A stretch of 64,000 nt of DNA from Sodalis ligni (GCF_016865525.2 NZ_CP075169.1:5766337-5830336); one strand, 5' to 3'; counted from the first letter of the stretch, positions 1 through 11,946 are shown. Notes: generated by a model not told the origin, from the letters alone. Numbers and translations: made by a program.

Positions 1-3000
1 TTGTCCCCCTGAAGCCGCCATACTGCCATCCAGCGTCACCGCGCCGTTGGCCGCCGCCAGGCTGACGGCGCCGGCACCGTTGTGGGCGGCGGACACGTCA
101 ATACGCGAGCCGCCGGCCTGGTTGATATTGCCATGATCGCTTTGCAGCGAGACGTCGCCGCCCCAGCTGTATTTGGTGACGTCAAAGAAGGCCAGGGCGC
201 GTCCCGCCATATCCACGTGGGCATTGTCTCCCAGTTGGATATCGCCGTCGGCGTTGAGGGTCAGTTTACCGCCGGGCAGCGCCACCGCCGTATCCAGGGA
301 GACGGTTTGTCCCTTCAGCGACACCGAACCGCCCAGGGTATTCACGTCGGCGGTATCCGCCGCCGGCACGCCGTCCGGCGCGGAAATACGCAAGGCGCCG
401 GCGGCGTTATAACTCATGGACGACCCGCCGGCGCCGGTAAGCAGCGGCGTATTGATCAGCAAATCGCCGCCGGAGCGGCTGCCGTCTGCCCCCTGACTGC
501 CGGCCACCATTAATGAGCCGGCGTTATTGGCGGTGATCCGGCTGGCGGCGTCGATGGTCATGGACGAGAAGCCCAGCGCCAGACGGTCCAGGGTGGTTTG
601 CCGCTGGGACTGGCTCAGGGCGTCATAACCGAAGGTGACGGTATCGGCGTCGATCACCAGCTGTCCGTGGCCGCCGGCCGTAACCGGCGCGGGGGCGACG
701 CTTTGGTAGGGACTGTCGATGGTGCCCCGCCCGGCGGCAAGGCCGTTCCATACCAGATCGCGGGTCACCAGCCGCACGATGTCATCGCCATTGCCCCAGC
801 CATAAAAAGCCGGCGTATTCAGCACAAATTGCACCGGGGAATCACCGGTATCCAGCGTCACGGAGCCGAAATAGTTAAAAGCGCCGCCGGCAGTGAGGCT
901 GAGGCGCTCCAGCATCGGCAAGCCCGACCCGGTGGCCGGATGCAATAGCTTATCGAGCACCGACTGGGTCAAGAGCCAGCCGGCGGGCAGCACGCCGCTA
1001 TCGGCAGCGGATGACAGGCTGTCGGCGGTGCCGATATTGATTTGCTGCTGTGATACCGTCAGGTAGCGCGCCCCCATATTGACGGCGCCCAGATTCAACG
1101 CCCCCGGCGCGGCAAAGGCGATAGTGCCTTCGGTCAGCAAGGATGCGCCGTTACCGTTATGGCGCCCGCCCCTTCGGAGCCCAGGAAATCCAGCCGGCCG
1201 TTGCCCACCGCCAGGATGGCCGGGTTGTCGAACGTCTGGCCGGCTATCAGGCCGTTGGCGTACACATAGCCCATATCGGAATCGATAACGTTATCGCCAA
1301 AACCGCGGGTATCAATGGTGGCGCCGTCCCCCACCGTAACATCATTGCCCACCAGGAACACCTGCCCGGCTTTCAGCGTGGCGTTATCCCCCAGCACCGC
1401 GCCGTTATGGAATTTGCCGTCATAACCAAAGTAGATGCGGGCGCTGTCCCCCAGCGAGGATTGTCCGTTAAAATAGCTCCAGGCGGCGCCGATCATCAAC
1501 GTCGGCGCTTTAAAATTGTTGACGTCGGTGTCCACCAGCGAAACATCGCCCGGTGTGGCCGCGGCCTGCCCATTGCGGATTTCCACCACCGATGGGCCGC
1601 CGGTGATGATCATGGCGCCGTCGATGCCCTTGGCCGCGCCGCTGTCCACCCCGCCGAACAGTACCGTACCGGCAAAACTCAGTGGCGTGCCGTCATCGCT
1701 TTGGGTCAAATCGAGGTTGAGCATCTTGCCGTCTTCCGGCAGACGCGTGCGCACCGTGCTGAACTGGTTGGCCTGCGCCTGGGCGAACTGGCTGTAGCTG
1801 GTTTCATTGTATTGCGCGTAGCGGCGCACCGTATCGGCGGAGCTGATGATAAGCCGGCTGGGCAAGGCGTCCTGCTGGCCGGTATTGGCGGGTTTGCAGC
1901 GGGCCGCTGGTGATCCAGGACCCGCCGGGCATCGCCACGGTGCCCGACATCGAGGGGATGGCCAGCGCACCCTGCTGCGGGCCAAGCTCTACGCGAAAAG
2001 CGCCGGGCAGCAGGGCAAAACTGGACGGCAGCAGGGTATAGGTACCGGCGGGCAGGTCGTCGACGGCACTCTCCAGCACGATTTGCCGACCGATGGCCGG
2101 GTTGCCGGCGCCGTTGTCGGCAATCACCGGCGCATAGTCCGACGCGTAGCCGGGCAAAATGGCATATACGCCGTCCGTGCCGCTGCTGAAGCTGTTGATA
2201 ATCGGATTGGCATTCACCAGCGGCGTGGTCAGCACGTTTACCGAACCGCCGCGGCCGGAGACGAACCCTTCGCCGTGCAGTTCGCCGCCGCCGGACAAAT
2301 CAATCACCGCTCCAGGCTCCCCAATCACGCTGGTACCGCCGAGGGAGACGCCGGCCGCCAGGATAGACTGATCCTTGCGGTTATCACCGCCGTCACTGCC
2401 GCGGGAAATAAAAATATCGGCCAGATTGTAGTTCAGACCGTCGCCCTGATAGCCCGCCGAAGCCACCAGGCTGGCAGTGGAGTAGGTCACGCCGTCCACC
2501 GTGCCGCCAAAGGGAATATCCAGACCGGCGGCGCTTACCGAGGTCAGGCTACCGCCGCGCAGGATAACCTGCGGATCGGTCAGCACCGGCGTGGTGGTCT
2601 GGAAGCTGTTCAGCACCATATTCCACAGGGTACCAAGGGTCAGGGCGCCGGTGGTGTTAAGGGAAATGGTGCCCAGGGGCGCCCGCGCCACCCCGCCCTG
2701 ATCCACCGTGCCCCCCAGCAGCAGCAGGTTGCCGAATACCGAGTAAGGCACATCCGGCGTGCCGCCGCCGTTGGCGCGGATCACCAGTTGACTGTCCCGG
2801 TCAATACCGGTGGTCCGGCTGCCGGCGATAAGGCTGGCGTTTTGACCACTGAGGGGATAAATCTGATCGGCGGTAACGTTGAGGTTGCCCGACGCGGTAA
2901 AGCCCCCCGCCAGCCGCATATCGCCATTGATGTTAAAATTAACGGTGGCAAAGCCGTCCGCCGTTACCGGGGTCGTCGGCAAAACGCTTTGGTATGCCTG

Positions 3001-6000
3001 GCCCTGCATGCCGCTGGCGCCAGATGCCACGGTGCCGTAGATGTCCACCAGATTCGCCGCAAGGGTAATGGCGCTGTTTCCCTTGGGCGCTACCCCGGCG
3101 ATGGTATCCAAAAAGCCGGGCAGATAACTGGGCCCATCCAATCTCGATTCGGCCCAACTGCCGCCATCCAGCCGGATATAGGGCGCCGCCAGTCTGACCT
3201 GCGCATCCGGCGTGGTATCCGCCACCGTCAGGATGCCGCCTTTCAGGTTAAGGCTGCGGCCCAGGGACAAATCCACATCGCCGTCAAACACGATCAAATC
3301 ATGGGTGCTGAGCGTTAAGGCGGCGAAACCGCCGGCTTCCACCTGATTAACCCCCAACGTCCCATAACCCATCGTCAGTTGATCATCGGATTTGCCGGGT
3401 GCCAGATCGGCCGCCAGCCCGCTGCCTGATGCCTGCTGCACCAGTTGGATGTTATGCAGATTAGCGAGATCCGGCTCGATAACATCCGTACCGGGGTAGT
3501 AAATCCGCGGCGTGTCCATCACCAGCGTCAACGAGCCGCCGGTGGCGCCGGGGCCGCCGGCATCGGCGCGCAACGTGCCGTCCAGGTAAATGCCGTTATT
3601 GGAGTGCAGCTCGATGCCGCCGCCGTCGCCGGCCAGCGTCGTCGACTGAGACGGCGCCTGGGGCGCGCCGCCCGCCGAGCGGTCCACGGTAAGCGCGCTG
3701 CCGGACGCATCCAGCAGCGCTCCGGGCCGCACGATGACATAGGCATCGCTTTGTGAGACGGTGATACTGCCGCCTTTCGGCGCCACGCCATAAGTCCGCC
3801 CCTGGCTGTCCAGAGCACTATAGGCGCGTCCGGCCACATCCAGCACCCCGTTATCGCCAATCCATACCGAACGGGTGGGGGAGAAACGATCGCCGCCGGG
3901 CAAAGCCGGCGAACTGGCCAGACTGATGCTTCCGCCCCAGGCATTCAGGCGGCCGTCTACCGTTAACTGGCCATTGGCGTGCAGATCAATAGGCTGGCCG
4001 GGATCGACGCTCACCACCGCACCTTGGCCGATGGTGAGCGGCGCGCCGTCCATCTCGACATCGGAGCCGGCCGACAGGCTCAGGCTGGCGCCGCCGCGCT
4101 GGGTCAGTGTGGCGGTGAGCGGATTCTCCTGATAGACCGGCGGCGTCCATACCGACATAAAGGCGGCCGGATCCTCGCCGGATGCCAGACCGGCCAGGGC
4201 GTTAATATCCGGCAGATACACCGACATGGCCACGTTAAGCTGCGTACCGTCGCTCACCGTGACGCCATCGCGGCCGCTGATGCTGTAATGGGCAAAACCA
4301 TCCTGGAACAGTTCGCCGGAAAATTGATTATAAGGCGTTACCGCCACATCCACCGGCAGCGTATTGCCGGGGGCGATAAGGGTGCCGATGGGGACCACCA
4401 GCGGCTCGGCGACCACCGTGCCGGCGGAATAGCTTTTCGATACCGGGCTCACCGGCAGACCGCCGGGGAAAGCATTCGCCGGCACCACATAGCCTGCGGG
4501 AATCGAGCCGGAAACAAAGGTGATCCGCGCGCCGGCCGGCACGGTATAGCCGGGATAATAATAACTGCCGTTGGCCTGCAGGTAGCTTATCCCGGACGGC
4601 ACCACCCAGTCCGCCGCCGGCACGATGGGGCTGTTGGGGGTTGCCTGGGGCGTATAGCCGGTATCGGTGGGTTTGCCCGGCGCCAGGTTAGTGACGGTAA
4701 TGGAAAAATTCATCGGGATGGCGCTGCCGGCCGCTATGACATATTCCTCGGCCAGCCGCAGATTGATGCTGGTGGTTTCGCCGGCTTTCAGCGTGCCGTT
4801 GTGGGTGAGAAAGTCACCGCCGATGCCGATAGCCAGGCCGGATTCGATGGTCAGGGTGCCGCCGCCGCTGACGCCGTAGGCCCGTATGTCGCCGTCCAGC
4901 TCCAGCGGCCCGTCCGGCTGGGTCTGGGCATCCGGCAGCGTATAGCCCGCCGCCACGGTGACCTCGCCGCCCTTGCCGCCGTTCAGCGAACCGTTCGCTA
5001 GCAGCGCCGCGCCGGAGGACACGTCAATGGCCGCGCCCTGCGCCAGCGTCACCCCGCCGGTGCCGCGAACACTCACGCTGCCGCCGCTCACATAAGGCAG
5101 ATCCTTATTGCCCGACGCATCCAGCTGCAGGTTGCTCCACAGCCCGCGCGTATCCAGAGTGGCCCCATTCGCTATCGTCACCGCGGTCACGCCGCCCGCC
5201 GGCGCGGTGATGGAGGTATCCACCGTGACCCCATTTCCCGCCATTGACGCCAGCACATTGCCCAGCGCGATTGACCCGCCGCGGGCCGTCAGACTGGCAT
5301 TCACTTCCACGTTCGGCGCGTACAGCGCTATCTTGCCCCCCGCCGTCACCGTCAGCGCCCTGTCCACCGTGACGCCGTTCTTGGCCGCCGCGATAATGCT
5401 GCCTAAGCCAAAACTGTTCAGCAGGTCGCTGTTCACGTACAACTCGCCGGGATGCAGGTTGCTGTCATCATCCGTCGTGCCATCGTCAGCATTATTCGTG
5501 CCGTTCGCGTCCGCATCCGTGCCGGCGGTATCGCCGCTGCCCGCCTGAGCGTCCGCGCCGCTTGCCCCGGCGCCGTGATACACCCCGTCGCCAAACACGA
5601 TATTGTCCGCCACCGGCGCCAGGTTATAAAACGCTCCCACCGGTCCGTTCTTGACGTCGCCGTTGGCCGCGCTCTGGTAGCTGCCCAATATCAGCTGCCC
5701 GCCCCGCGCCACCGCCGTCTGCGATTGCAGATACCCGTCCAGCGACGCGTCCGTCCCCTGGCCCTGCTGCGGTCCCTGGTAGGTGTCCGCAATGATGTTG
5801 CCGTCCAGCGCCGACGCATTGGTGGCAATGATAAGCCGACCCGCGTCGCGTCCCACCGTATAGCCGTTCTCATAGCGCTCACGTGGCGCTATCAGCGGAT
5901 TGTAAAAATACGCCGCCGCCTCTTCGCCCCAGCGCGCATGCGCCTCCTCGAATCCCTTGTACAGCGACGAATACGCCACATCCCCCGGCGCGCTCGACAC

Positions 6001-8088
6001 GTCGTACAGCCGTCCGTCCGTACCCCGCAACCAGCTCATCTGCAGGTAGCCGCTCTGCACGTCCAGCGAGCCCCCCGACAGGTTTATCGCCGACCCGCCG
6101 TCGGTGCGCACGCCCCCGCCGCTGAAGCTTACCGCTGCCCCCCTCCGCCGCCCATTCCCCGATGCCGTGCGGCGACAACCCCAGGTAGCCCCCCACTTCC
6201 AGCAGGCCCCCCGCCGTGTACCACCGGTCATCCGCGTCCCCGCCGGTCCCCGCCGCCACGTGTATCAGGCTGCGCCGGTCCACCCATATCGTGCTGTTGT
6301 TCAGGTCCTGCGTATCCCGGTTCAGCGGCGAGTCGCGCTGCTCGTTGCCCTGCACGTTCACCTCGACGTTGTTGGAGGCCATCGCCACGTTCACCCCCAC
6401 CGACCCCGACACGTCCAGCGTCGCCCCGTCCTCCACCCGGCTCGCGTCGGTGGCGCTCACCGCGATTTGCCCCCCGGTGGCCAGCGTCAGCGACCCGCCG
6501 GCAAAATCCACCCCGCCGCCGCTGACGATTTCCACCCGGGACAGGTCCTCCCGGTCGTCCTGCCGCGACAGGTTGTCGAACACCCCCTGCGCCGCGCCCC
6601 GGCGCGCCAGGTCCTGCACCGCCGATTGCGTTATCAGCGACGCCCGCTGGCTGTCCAGCGCCGTCTGGTCGCTGCCGTCCAGCACCACCGCCGTCACCCC
6701 GTTGCCGGTCACCGTCACCGACCCCGTCTGGTCCGAGGCCGGGTTCAGCAGATGGACGGTGCCCCGGTTGTTCACCGTGCTGCTCGACAGCGCCACCCCG
6801 TCCTGCACCACCTCATGGCCGGTGAGGGTGATATCCCCCTGCAGCGACTGTATCAGCCCGTGGTTGCTCACCCGGCCGGACACCGGCGCTGTGCCGGCAT
6901 TATCACCGGACGCCGTGTCGCCGTCAGCAGCGCCATTATCCCCGGCGCCGTTGCCGTCACCGCTGTAGCCCGCCACGACCTCGTTGCCCCGGGTGGTGGA
7001 GTAGGCGTTGCTGTCGGTGCCCTGGCCCGGACGCAGAATGAAATAGTCCCCCGCCGCCATCGCCGTCTGGCCCTGCGGCGTGCTCAGCGTGCCGCGGTTG
7101 TCCACCTCCTGTCCCAGCAGCAGGATGTAGCCGCCCCCCTGGGTGGCGGATGCCGGCGTGGCGGTGGTGATTTGCGCCCCGCTCTGCACCAGCACTTTGC
7201 CGGCGGCGTCGGTAAACGCCTGGGAATAGGTGCCGTTGGCCTGGGCGCTGTAGATGCCGTTGGTCGTGAACTGGTCGTCGCTCATCGCAGCCGCGGCCGC
7301 CGCCAGGTTACGCACGTTCACCTGGCTCGACCCGCTGAACACGATGCCGTTGCGGTTCATCAGCAGCACCGTGCCGTCGCCCTTGATTTGACCTTCTATC
7401 TGGCTGGGTCGCGCGTTGGGGTCGTTGACCCGGTTCAATACCGCCCAGCTCGCCTGCTGGTGAAAGTCCACCTCGGTATTTTTACCGACGTTAAAGGTCT
7501 GCCAGTTGAGGATGGCTTTGTCTTTGGTCTGGTTGATGCTCACCGTGGTATGCCCGCCGGCGCTGCTTTGGGTCGGGGCGGCGGCGTTCAGCCAGCCTTG
7601 GGTGGCCGGGTTGTTGTCCACCTGCAGGCCGCCGGAAGCCAGGCCGTCCGGCACGCCGCCGGGGGCGTTCAGCGCCGCCTGGCGGGCCGCGGCCTGCTGG
7701 GCCTGCGCCGCGGCGATGGCGGCGGCGGTCTGGCCGAGGTTGGCGATGGAGCGGGCCAACTGCGCGTTGGCCTGCTGCTGCTGGGCCAGGGCGGGGTCAT
7801 GCCGGGCAGGCCGCCGCTGCGGGCGGCCTCGGCGGTGGCGGCGCGGGTGGCGCCCTTGACGGCGAACCAGTCGCCGCTGAAGGGCCGCGGCCCGGCGGCC
7901 TGGGCGGCGCCGGACAGCAGCAGCATCCCGATGGCGTAGGCAATGGGCTTGATGTTCAGACGCGGGTTATCGGAGCGGTCCATGATGGACTCCGGAGACG
8001 GATGTTTGCTCCGGGGTGTGAATCGGCCGCCGTTCACATTCGTCCTGGCCGCGGGTTCCATACGTTTTACAGCGTTGCTGGGAGACAT
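1..8088 (-). pseudogene. FHA-family exoprotein, copy 1, broken by four frameshifts and cut by the window edge
   Basis: This is a giant surface-adhesin gene of the two-partner-secretion (TpsA) type, paralogous to the intact gene at 14961-27431. It starts at an ATG (8088) after a good ribosome site (GGAAGGAAG). An N-terminal extension of about 35 residues precedes a signal peptide (core NIKPIAYAIGMLLLSGAAQA). A haemagglutination-activity/TPS domain and a long run of G/A/S/T/N-rich beta-helix repeats follow. The frame changes near 7790 (one G missing relative to copy 2), at the C6 run 6138-6143, near 1890-1900 and near 1150-1160. Each segment between shifts is open and matches the paralogue in order, and the last frame is open to base 1. 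Each shift is one base, mostly at or beside short homopolymers. The gene may therefore be a true pseudogene, phase-variable, or an assembly error. The C-terminal part lies outside the window. Confidence 0.85.
7271..7790 (-). repeat. Near-identical TPS-domain block shared with copy 2 (26652-27171)
   Basis: I compared this block base by base with 26652-27171. There are no gaps at a constant offset of 19381, and I counted 11 differences in 520 bases (about 98% identity). It encodes the secretion (haemagglutination-activity) domain. Identity drops sharply on the downstream coding side near 7262, where the two exoproteins become only moderately similar. The signal-peptide region 7879-7960 is also very similar to 27261-27342. 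Confidence 0.85.
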
Positions 8089-8200
8089 GTTCTTCCTTCC
8101 GGTTCGCAGGCGTAATACCGATGCAGCAGCAAAGCCGTGACCGGGATAATCCGGACCAGGGCCGCTACGGCTTACATACCTGATTGACCCCGATTGGGAA

Positions 8201-8230
8201 TAGCGACCGAACTCATGTCACAAAAATTTC
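8201..8230 (-). promoter_or_regulatory. Candidate ECF-sigma promoter of FHA copy 1
   Basis: Read on the minus strand, this stretch has AATTTTT (8228-8222) and TCGCTA (8206-8201) separated by 15 bases. Exactly the same two hexamer-like blocks with the same spacing lie upstream of FHA copy 2 (27565-27538). Both are followed by a CCCAATC run and then a leader of about 106-112 nt before the start codon. The layout fits a -35/-10 pair read by a FecI-type sigma factor. That assignment is inference; the shared spacing is seen directly. Confidence 0.5.
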
Positions 8231-8390
8231 ATCTGCGGACCGGCAATAAAATGCCCGCGTCAAAGAGAAAGGGCCACGGACTGGACCGCGGTAAAAATCA
8301 GGGGGAAAAGAGCCGCCACACCACCGTGCCTCCCGCCGCAGCGAGGGGATATACAATCTGCCGCTCGCCGTCCGGTAGGTGTATAAGCCG

Positions 8391-9356
8391 TCAACTCAGC
8401 AGAACAATCCCCCCCGGCAAGGTGGTGACCCGGGCGCCGTAGGCATCGCGAATAAGCGCGGTCACTTCCGCCAGCTGATTCAGCGTAAAGCGCGCCTGGA
8501 CGATGCGGCGGCCGAGCGCCTGGTTTACCAGGATGATTTTCCCCGACCGATAACGGTTAATCTCTTCCACTACCCGGCTTAGCGGCTGATGATCAAAAAT
8601 CAGCAGCTGCTTGCGCCAGGCGCTGACCTGTTCTTCGTTGGCGCCCACCACCCGGCCCAGGCCACGGGAGTTGTAGGTGAGCTGCTGACCGGCGGCCAGT
8701 TCGCTTTGATTGCCGTGGTAAACCACCCAAACCCGGCCCGCCAGGCAAGTAACGCAAACATCGTTATCCACATGGCGGACATTGAAATGCGCCTGACTGG
8801 CCCGCGCTTCGCCCCCGTCGGCATACAGGGTGAAAGGAGTGGCGGCCGGGGTGCGGATAAGCACCTGCGCTTCGCCGGTCACCAATTCGATACCCGGCGC
8901 ATCCGCTGAAGGACGGCGCAGGTTGATCTGCGTTTGGGTATTCATCTCCACCGTCACGTCCGGACCGAGGACAAACTGTTTCTGTTCGCCGGTGGCGGTA
9001 TGGTAATCGCTGGACATTCCCGGCAGCGTGGGCCAATCAAACGCCGGACGTACCGCCAGATAAGCGGCGCCGGCCAGTGCCGCGCCGATAAAGGCCCGGC
9101 GTCCCAGGTTCGGGGATAATTTCAACGCCGGCCGCGACGGCTGCTGCTGTTCGGCGTAAATCGCCGGGCCCAGCGCCTGCCACAGACGTTTGCTTTCGCT
9201 GAACGCGGCGGCGTGCAGCGGGCTTTGATCGCACCAGCGGCGGAACGCGTCGGCGTCTTCCGTGGTGGCCTCGCCGGAGGTCAACCGGACCAGCCAGGCT
9301 TTCGCCTCCCGCTGCACGGCGCCCGGAATGGCAAGTTTGCGGTCAAAATAACGCAT
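8391..9356 (-). CDS. FecR-family anti-sigma/sigma regulator, cassette 1
   Basis: This 321-residue protein has the usual FecR plan. An N-terminal cytoplasmic domain carries the AWLVRLTSG...AFRRWCDQS pattern (residues about 17-50). One membrane segment lies around residues 87-107 (RRAFIGAALAGAAYLAVRP). A periplasmic FecR domain starts at DYHTATGEQKQFVLG. FecR proteins hold or activate their partner ECF sigma factor in response to a signal passed through the periplasm. It lies just downstream of the sigma gene (115-nt gap) and upstream of FHA copy 1. Its paralogue is at 27592-28578, with matching C-terminal ends (LPGG[IV]VL[LI]S). The partner is inferred to be the sigma factor at 9472-9993. Confidence 0.9.
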   Translation of the reverse strand: MRYFDRKLAIPGAVQREAKAWLVRLTSGEATTEDADAFRRWCDQSPLHAAAFSESKRLWQALGPAIYAEQQQPSRPALKLSPNLGRRAFIGAALAGAAYLAVRPAFDWPTLPGMSSDYHTATGEQKQFVLGPDVTVEMNTQTQINLRRPSADAPGIELVTGEAQVLIRTPAATPFTLYADGGEARASQAHFNVRHVDNDVCVTCLAGRVWVVYHGNQSELAAGQQLTYNSRGLGRVVGANEEQVSAWRKQLLIFDHQPLSRVVEEINRYRSGKIILVNQALGRRIVQARFTLNQLAEVTALIRDAYGARVTTLPGGIVLLS

Positions 9357-9471
9357 AACTCACCGGACTCCCGGTTCAGGCTTTGACCAAAATGTTATGC
9401 ACGGCATCGGCGACGTTTCCCGTTTTTGAAGTCCATCGTTTTTGAGGACATGTTTTTGGGGACATATAGTA

Positions 9472-9993
9472 TCAAGACGTTTTTCCAGCCCCCGGACCGA
9501 ACCGCTGCACCACTTTTCTTTGCAATCGCCGGCCGCAAAACTCCAGCGCCGCCTTCAGTTCTTTCTCAACCATCCGCGTGGAGATATGAAAACGCAGCGC
9601 GATTTCCCGGTGCGGACGATCGTCCATTCTCGATGCTATCAGGATTTCGCGCTGGCGATAAGGCAACAAGCGCAGCGCCTCGCGCAGCTCATCCAGCTCG
9701 TTGCGTCCGGCGGTAATGCGCGCCGGATCCTGCAGTTCGTCTTCCACCTGCAGCAGTTCATCGATTTCCCCCACCAGCAGCAGCCGCGGCGTATTCTGGT
9801 ATTGATCGTTAGCCACATTCAGCGCGGTGCGATACAGATAGGCCGCCGGATTATAAACCGATTGGGCATCATCCATCCGTTCCACCCGCAGCCAGGTTTC
9901 ATGCAGCACATCGTTCGCCAGATCTTCCGAGCCCAGACGGTATTTAAGACGTTTGCGAAGTGCATCGTAACAAGCGAGAAACTGCAGGCGCAC
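9472..9993 (-). CDS. ECF RNA polymerase sigma factor, FecI-like, cassette 1
   Basis: This 173-residue sigma-70-family protein of the iron-starvation (FecI) type directs RNA polymerase to a small set of promoters. Region 2 is visible at LANDVLHETWLRVER and AAYLYRTALNVANDQ. Region 4 has the helix-turn-helix LPYRQREILIASRMDDRPH...ISTRMVEKELKAALEFC. The start is a GTG at 9993, 15 nt after the stop of the STN gene and preceded by GGGAGA. An ATG start is not available in a sensible place. The N-terminus is about 15 residues shorter than in its paralogue at 28568-29164. The likely target is the FHA promoter at 8201-8230; autoregulation cannot be judged. Confidence 0.9.
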   Translation of the reverse strand: MRLQFLACYDALRKRLKYRLGSEDLANDVLHETWLRVERMDDAQSVYNPAAYLYRTALNVANDQYQNTPRLLLVGEIDELLQVEDELQDPARITAGRNELDELREALRLLPYRQREILIASRMDDRPHREIALRFHISTRMVEKELKAALEFCGRRLQRKVVQRFGPGAGKTS

Positions 9994-10008
9994 TTTTTAT
10001 TCTCCCGG

Positions 10009-10728
10009 TCAACGTCGCGTAATACCCGATAACTGACAATCCCCATTGATACCTGGCAGCAGCAAAACCGTCAGCGGCTGCGGCAAATGCCCTTGCTGCG
10101 GCATATCCATGTGCAGGCGACGCAAGCGATCGAGAATCGCCGTATCCCGGCTGTCCAGACCGGTGGAATCGAGCAGTTCAACCCTGGATACCGAACCTTG
10201 CGCCGACAGCCAAAATTGCAATACCGCCCGGTATCCTCCCGGTCTGGTTTGCGGCGACGCGCAAAGCAATCGCAGGATGGCGCGCTGAATAACCGCGGCA
10301 TACCCGTTACCCCCCAGTCCCAAAGTGGAGGTATCTCCCGCGTTATTTATCGATGAGGGCAAACTGTTCTTGCGTGCTTCGGCCATCAACACGGTAAAAG
10401 CATCGGCGCTGGTATAATGAGCGGCGAGTCCGGTATTTTGCAGCAATAACCGCAGGGCGGCCGGCGGCGGATAATAACCGTGAACGCCGCCGGAACGCCG
10501 GCCGGCGGTCAACCTGCTGTCCACCAGCGCGGCCAGTCCCGCCTGTTCGCCAAAACGCGTCAGCGCCTGGGCCAGCGGCTGCGGGGGAATATCAAACCAG
10601 ACCGCCCGGCTCGACGGCTCCGCCATCGGCAACGTCCGGTTCCCGTCAGCGGCTGCCGGTAATAAAAATGCCAGCACACCGGAGAACGCCATCACGCAGC
10701 CGTAAAGGGAGATGAATTTAACCCACAC
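10009..10728 (-). CDS. Exported STN-domain / TonB-C-like signalling protein, cassette 1
   Basis: The protein is 239 residues with a GTG start, and a weak ribosome site makes the exact start uncertain. A signal or anchor segment (about residues 10-27) precedes an STN (secretin/TonB short N-terminal) domain at about residues 43-110 (FDIPPQPLAQALTRFGEQAG...ALRLLLQNTGLAAHYT). The C-terminal half (about 140-230) resembles the TonB C-terminal fold (RAVLQFWLSAQGSVSRVELL, then PQPLTVLLLPG). STN domains in FecA/FpvA-type receptors signal to FecR in the periplasm, but here there is no plug or beta-barrel. It is inferred to be the signal input for the FecR and sigma proteins encoded directly downstream. 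From memory, the closest known arrangement is VreA-VreI-VreR (PUMA3) of Pseudomonas aeruginosa. Confidence 0.85.
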   Translation of the reverse strand: MWVKFISLYGCVMAFSGVLAFLLPAAADGNRTLPMAEPSSRAVWFDIPPQPLAQALTRFGEQAGLAALVDSRLTAGRRSGGVHGYYPPPAALRLLLQNTGLAAHYTSADAFTVLMAEARKNSLPSSINNAGDTSTLGLGGNGYAAVIQRAILRLLCASPQTRPGGYRAVLQFWLSAQGSVSRVELLDSTGLDSRDTAILDRLRRLHMDMPQQGHLPQPLTVLLLPGINGDCQLSGITRR

Positions 10729-10968
10729 CGATTGCCATACTCCCCCCGTTCGGCCCGATTGTCGTCACCGTCCCGTGTCACGCCGGATAAGCAGCGTTAA
10801 GGGTTGCGCAATAGTGCCCGGCTGATATGACACTTTTATTAAGCGGGTTAAAAAAGGCCTAGCGAATAGCCGTAATACTCATAGCCGCCAGGCGTGATTT
10901 ACCATGGCGCTATTTGAGGGTTTTATATAAAATAGGCCGCACATGGGTTTTCAGTTGGCGACTTTATC

Positions 10969-11916
10969 ATGCATCGCATTGGATTTTTCGTTTGCCGGGG
11001 TCACGATGCCCTTGATCTTGCCGGACCGCTTTCGACCTTTAATCAGGTGACCGTAGCCGCTGGCCATAACCCCTATGATCTTTGCGTCATCTCTCAGTCC
11101 GGAGGGCCGGTTGTTGGTAATACTGGCCTGCCCATCGAGACAAGGCCGATGGGAAAGCGTACGTTTGATACCGTCATATTCGTGGGCGGTGATATCAATC
11201 CGATGCAGACACCGGAGAACATCGCCGCCGCCAAGAAATTGGGCGCCCGCGCCTTGCGGGTGGCAAGCGTGTGCACAGGCGCATTTCTGCTGGCGGAAAC
11301 CGGCTTGCTGGACGGTCTGAGAGCAACGACCCACTGGCGGTACGCCGCTCAACTGCAGTCTGGTTTCCCTCGTACCAGAGTCGAGGGCAACAGTATCTAT
11401 ATAGCGGACGGACGCATCTGGACGTCGGCGGGCATCGCCGCCGGAATAGACCTGGCGCTCGCCATGATTGAAAGAGATATGGGCGCGGAAATCGCCCACG
11501 CCGTCGCCAGGCTGTTGGTCGTTCCCTATCGACGACCGGGGGGCCAGTCCCAATTCTCCGCCATGTCGCAAATGGACCCGGTGTCGGATCGTATCCGCAT
11601 TGCGTTGAATTTTGCCAGAGAGCATCTGGCTGAAGCGCTGCCCGTGGAGCGGCTCGCCGATGCCGCAAGATTGAGCCTGCGGCAATTCGGACGAGCATTT
11701 CGCCGGGAAACCGGTGAAACACCGGCTAAGGCGGTGGAGCGGTTGCGCGTTGAAGCTGCGCGGCTGCGCCTGCAGGATGGCAGCGAACCCATCGAACAGA
11801 TTGCGCTGGCGGTGGGATTCACCGATCCGGAACGGATGCGCAGGGCCTTCATCAAGCTGCATGGACATCCGCCGCAATCGATCCGCCGCGAAAGCAGATT
11901 GAACGATGGGCGCTGA
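10969..11916 (+). CDS. GlxA-type transcriptional regulator (DJ-1/PfpI domain plus AraC helix-turn-helix)
   Basis: This 315-residue protein joins an N-terminal DJ-1/PfpI-like domain to a C-terminal AraC DNA-binding domain. The first (residues about 1-180) has the SVCTGAFLLAETGLL elbow and the ATTHWRY motif. The second (about 210-310) has two helix-turn-helices (VERLADAARLSLRQFGRAFRRE and IEQIALAVGFTDPERMRRAF). GlxA-family regulators usually control small catabolic or detoxification operons. It converges, with a 30-nt gap, on a three-gene run encoding an SDR, a secreted DJ-1 protein and a DUF4440-like protein, which is a plausible target. The ligand is unknown. Confidence 0.9.
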   Translation: MHRIGFFVCRGHDALDLAGPLSTFNQVTVAAGHNPYDLCVISQSGGPVVGNTGLPIETRPMGKRTFDTVIFVGGDINPMQTPENIAAAKKLGARALRVASVCTGAFLLAETGLLDGLRATTHWRYAAQLQSGFPRTRVEGNSIYIADGRIWTSAGIAAGIDLALAMIERDMGAEIAHAVARLLVVPYRRPGGQSQFSAMSQMDPVSDRIRIALNFAREHLAEALPVERLADAARLSLRQFGRAFRRETGETPAKAVERLRVEAARLRLQDGSEPIEQIALAVGFTDPERMRRAFIKLHGHPPQSIRRESRLNDGR

Positions 11917-11946
11917 TGGGGTCATGCCCCTACCGCCAATGCCGGA

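Noticed and set aside
1143..7939. Long open frames on the plus strand opposite FHA copy 1 (for example 1846-3318, 3979-5001, 6104-7939)
   Set aside because: They are antisense shadows of GC-rich repeat coding DNA; no ribosome sites or family features, and the products are His/Arg/Gln-rich.
10951..11925. 324-residue minus-strand frame opposite the GlxA-type gene
   Set aside because: It mirrors a clear GlxA regulator on the plus strand and has no recognisable domain.
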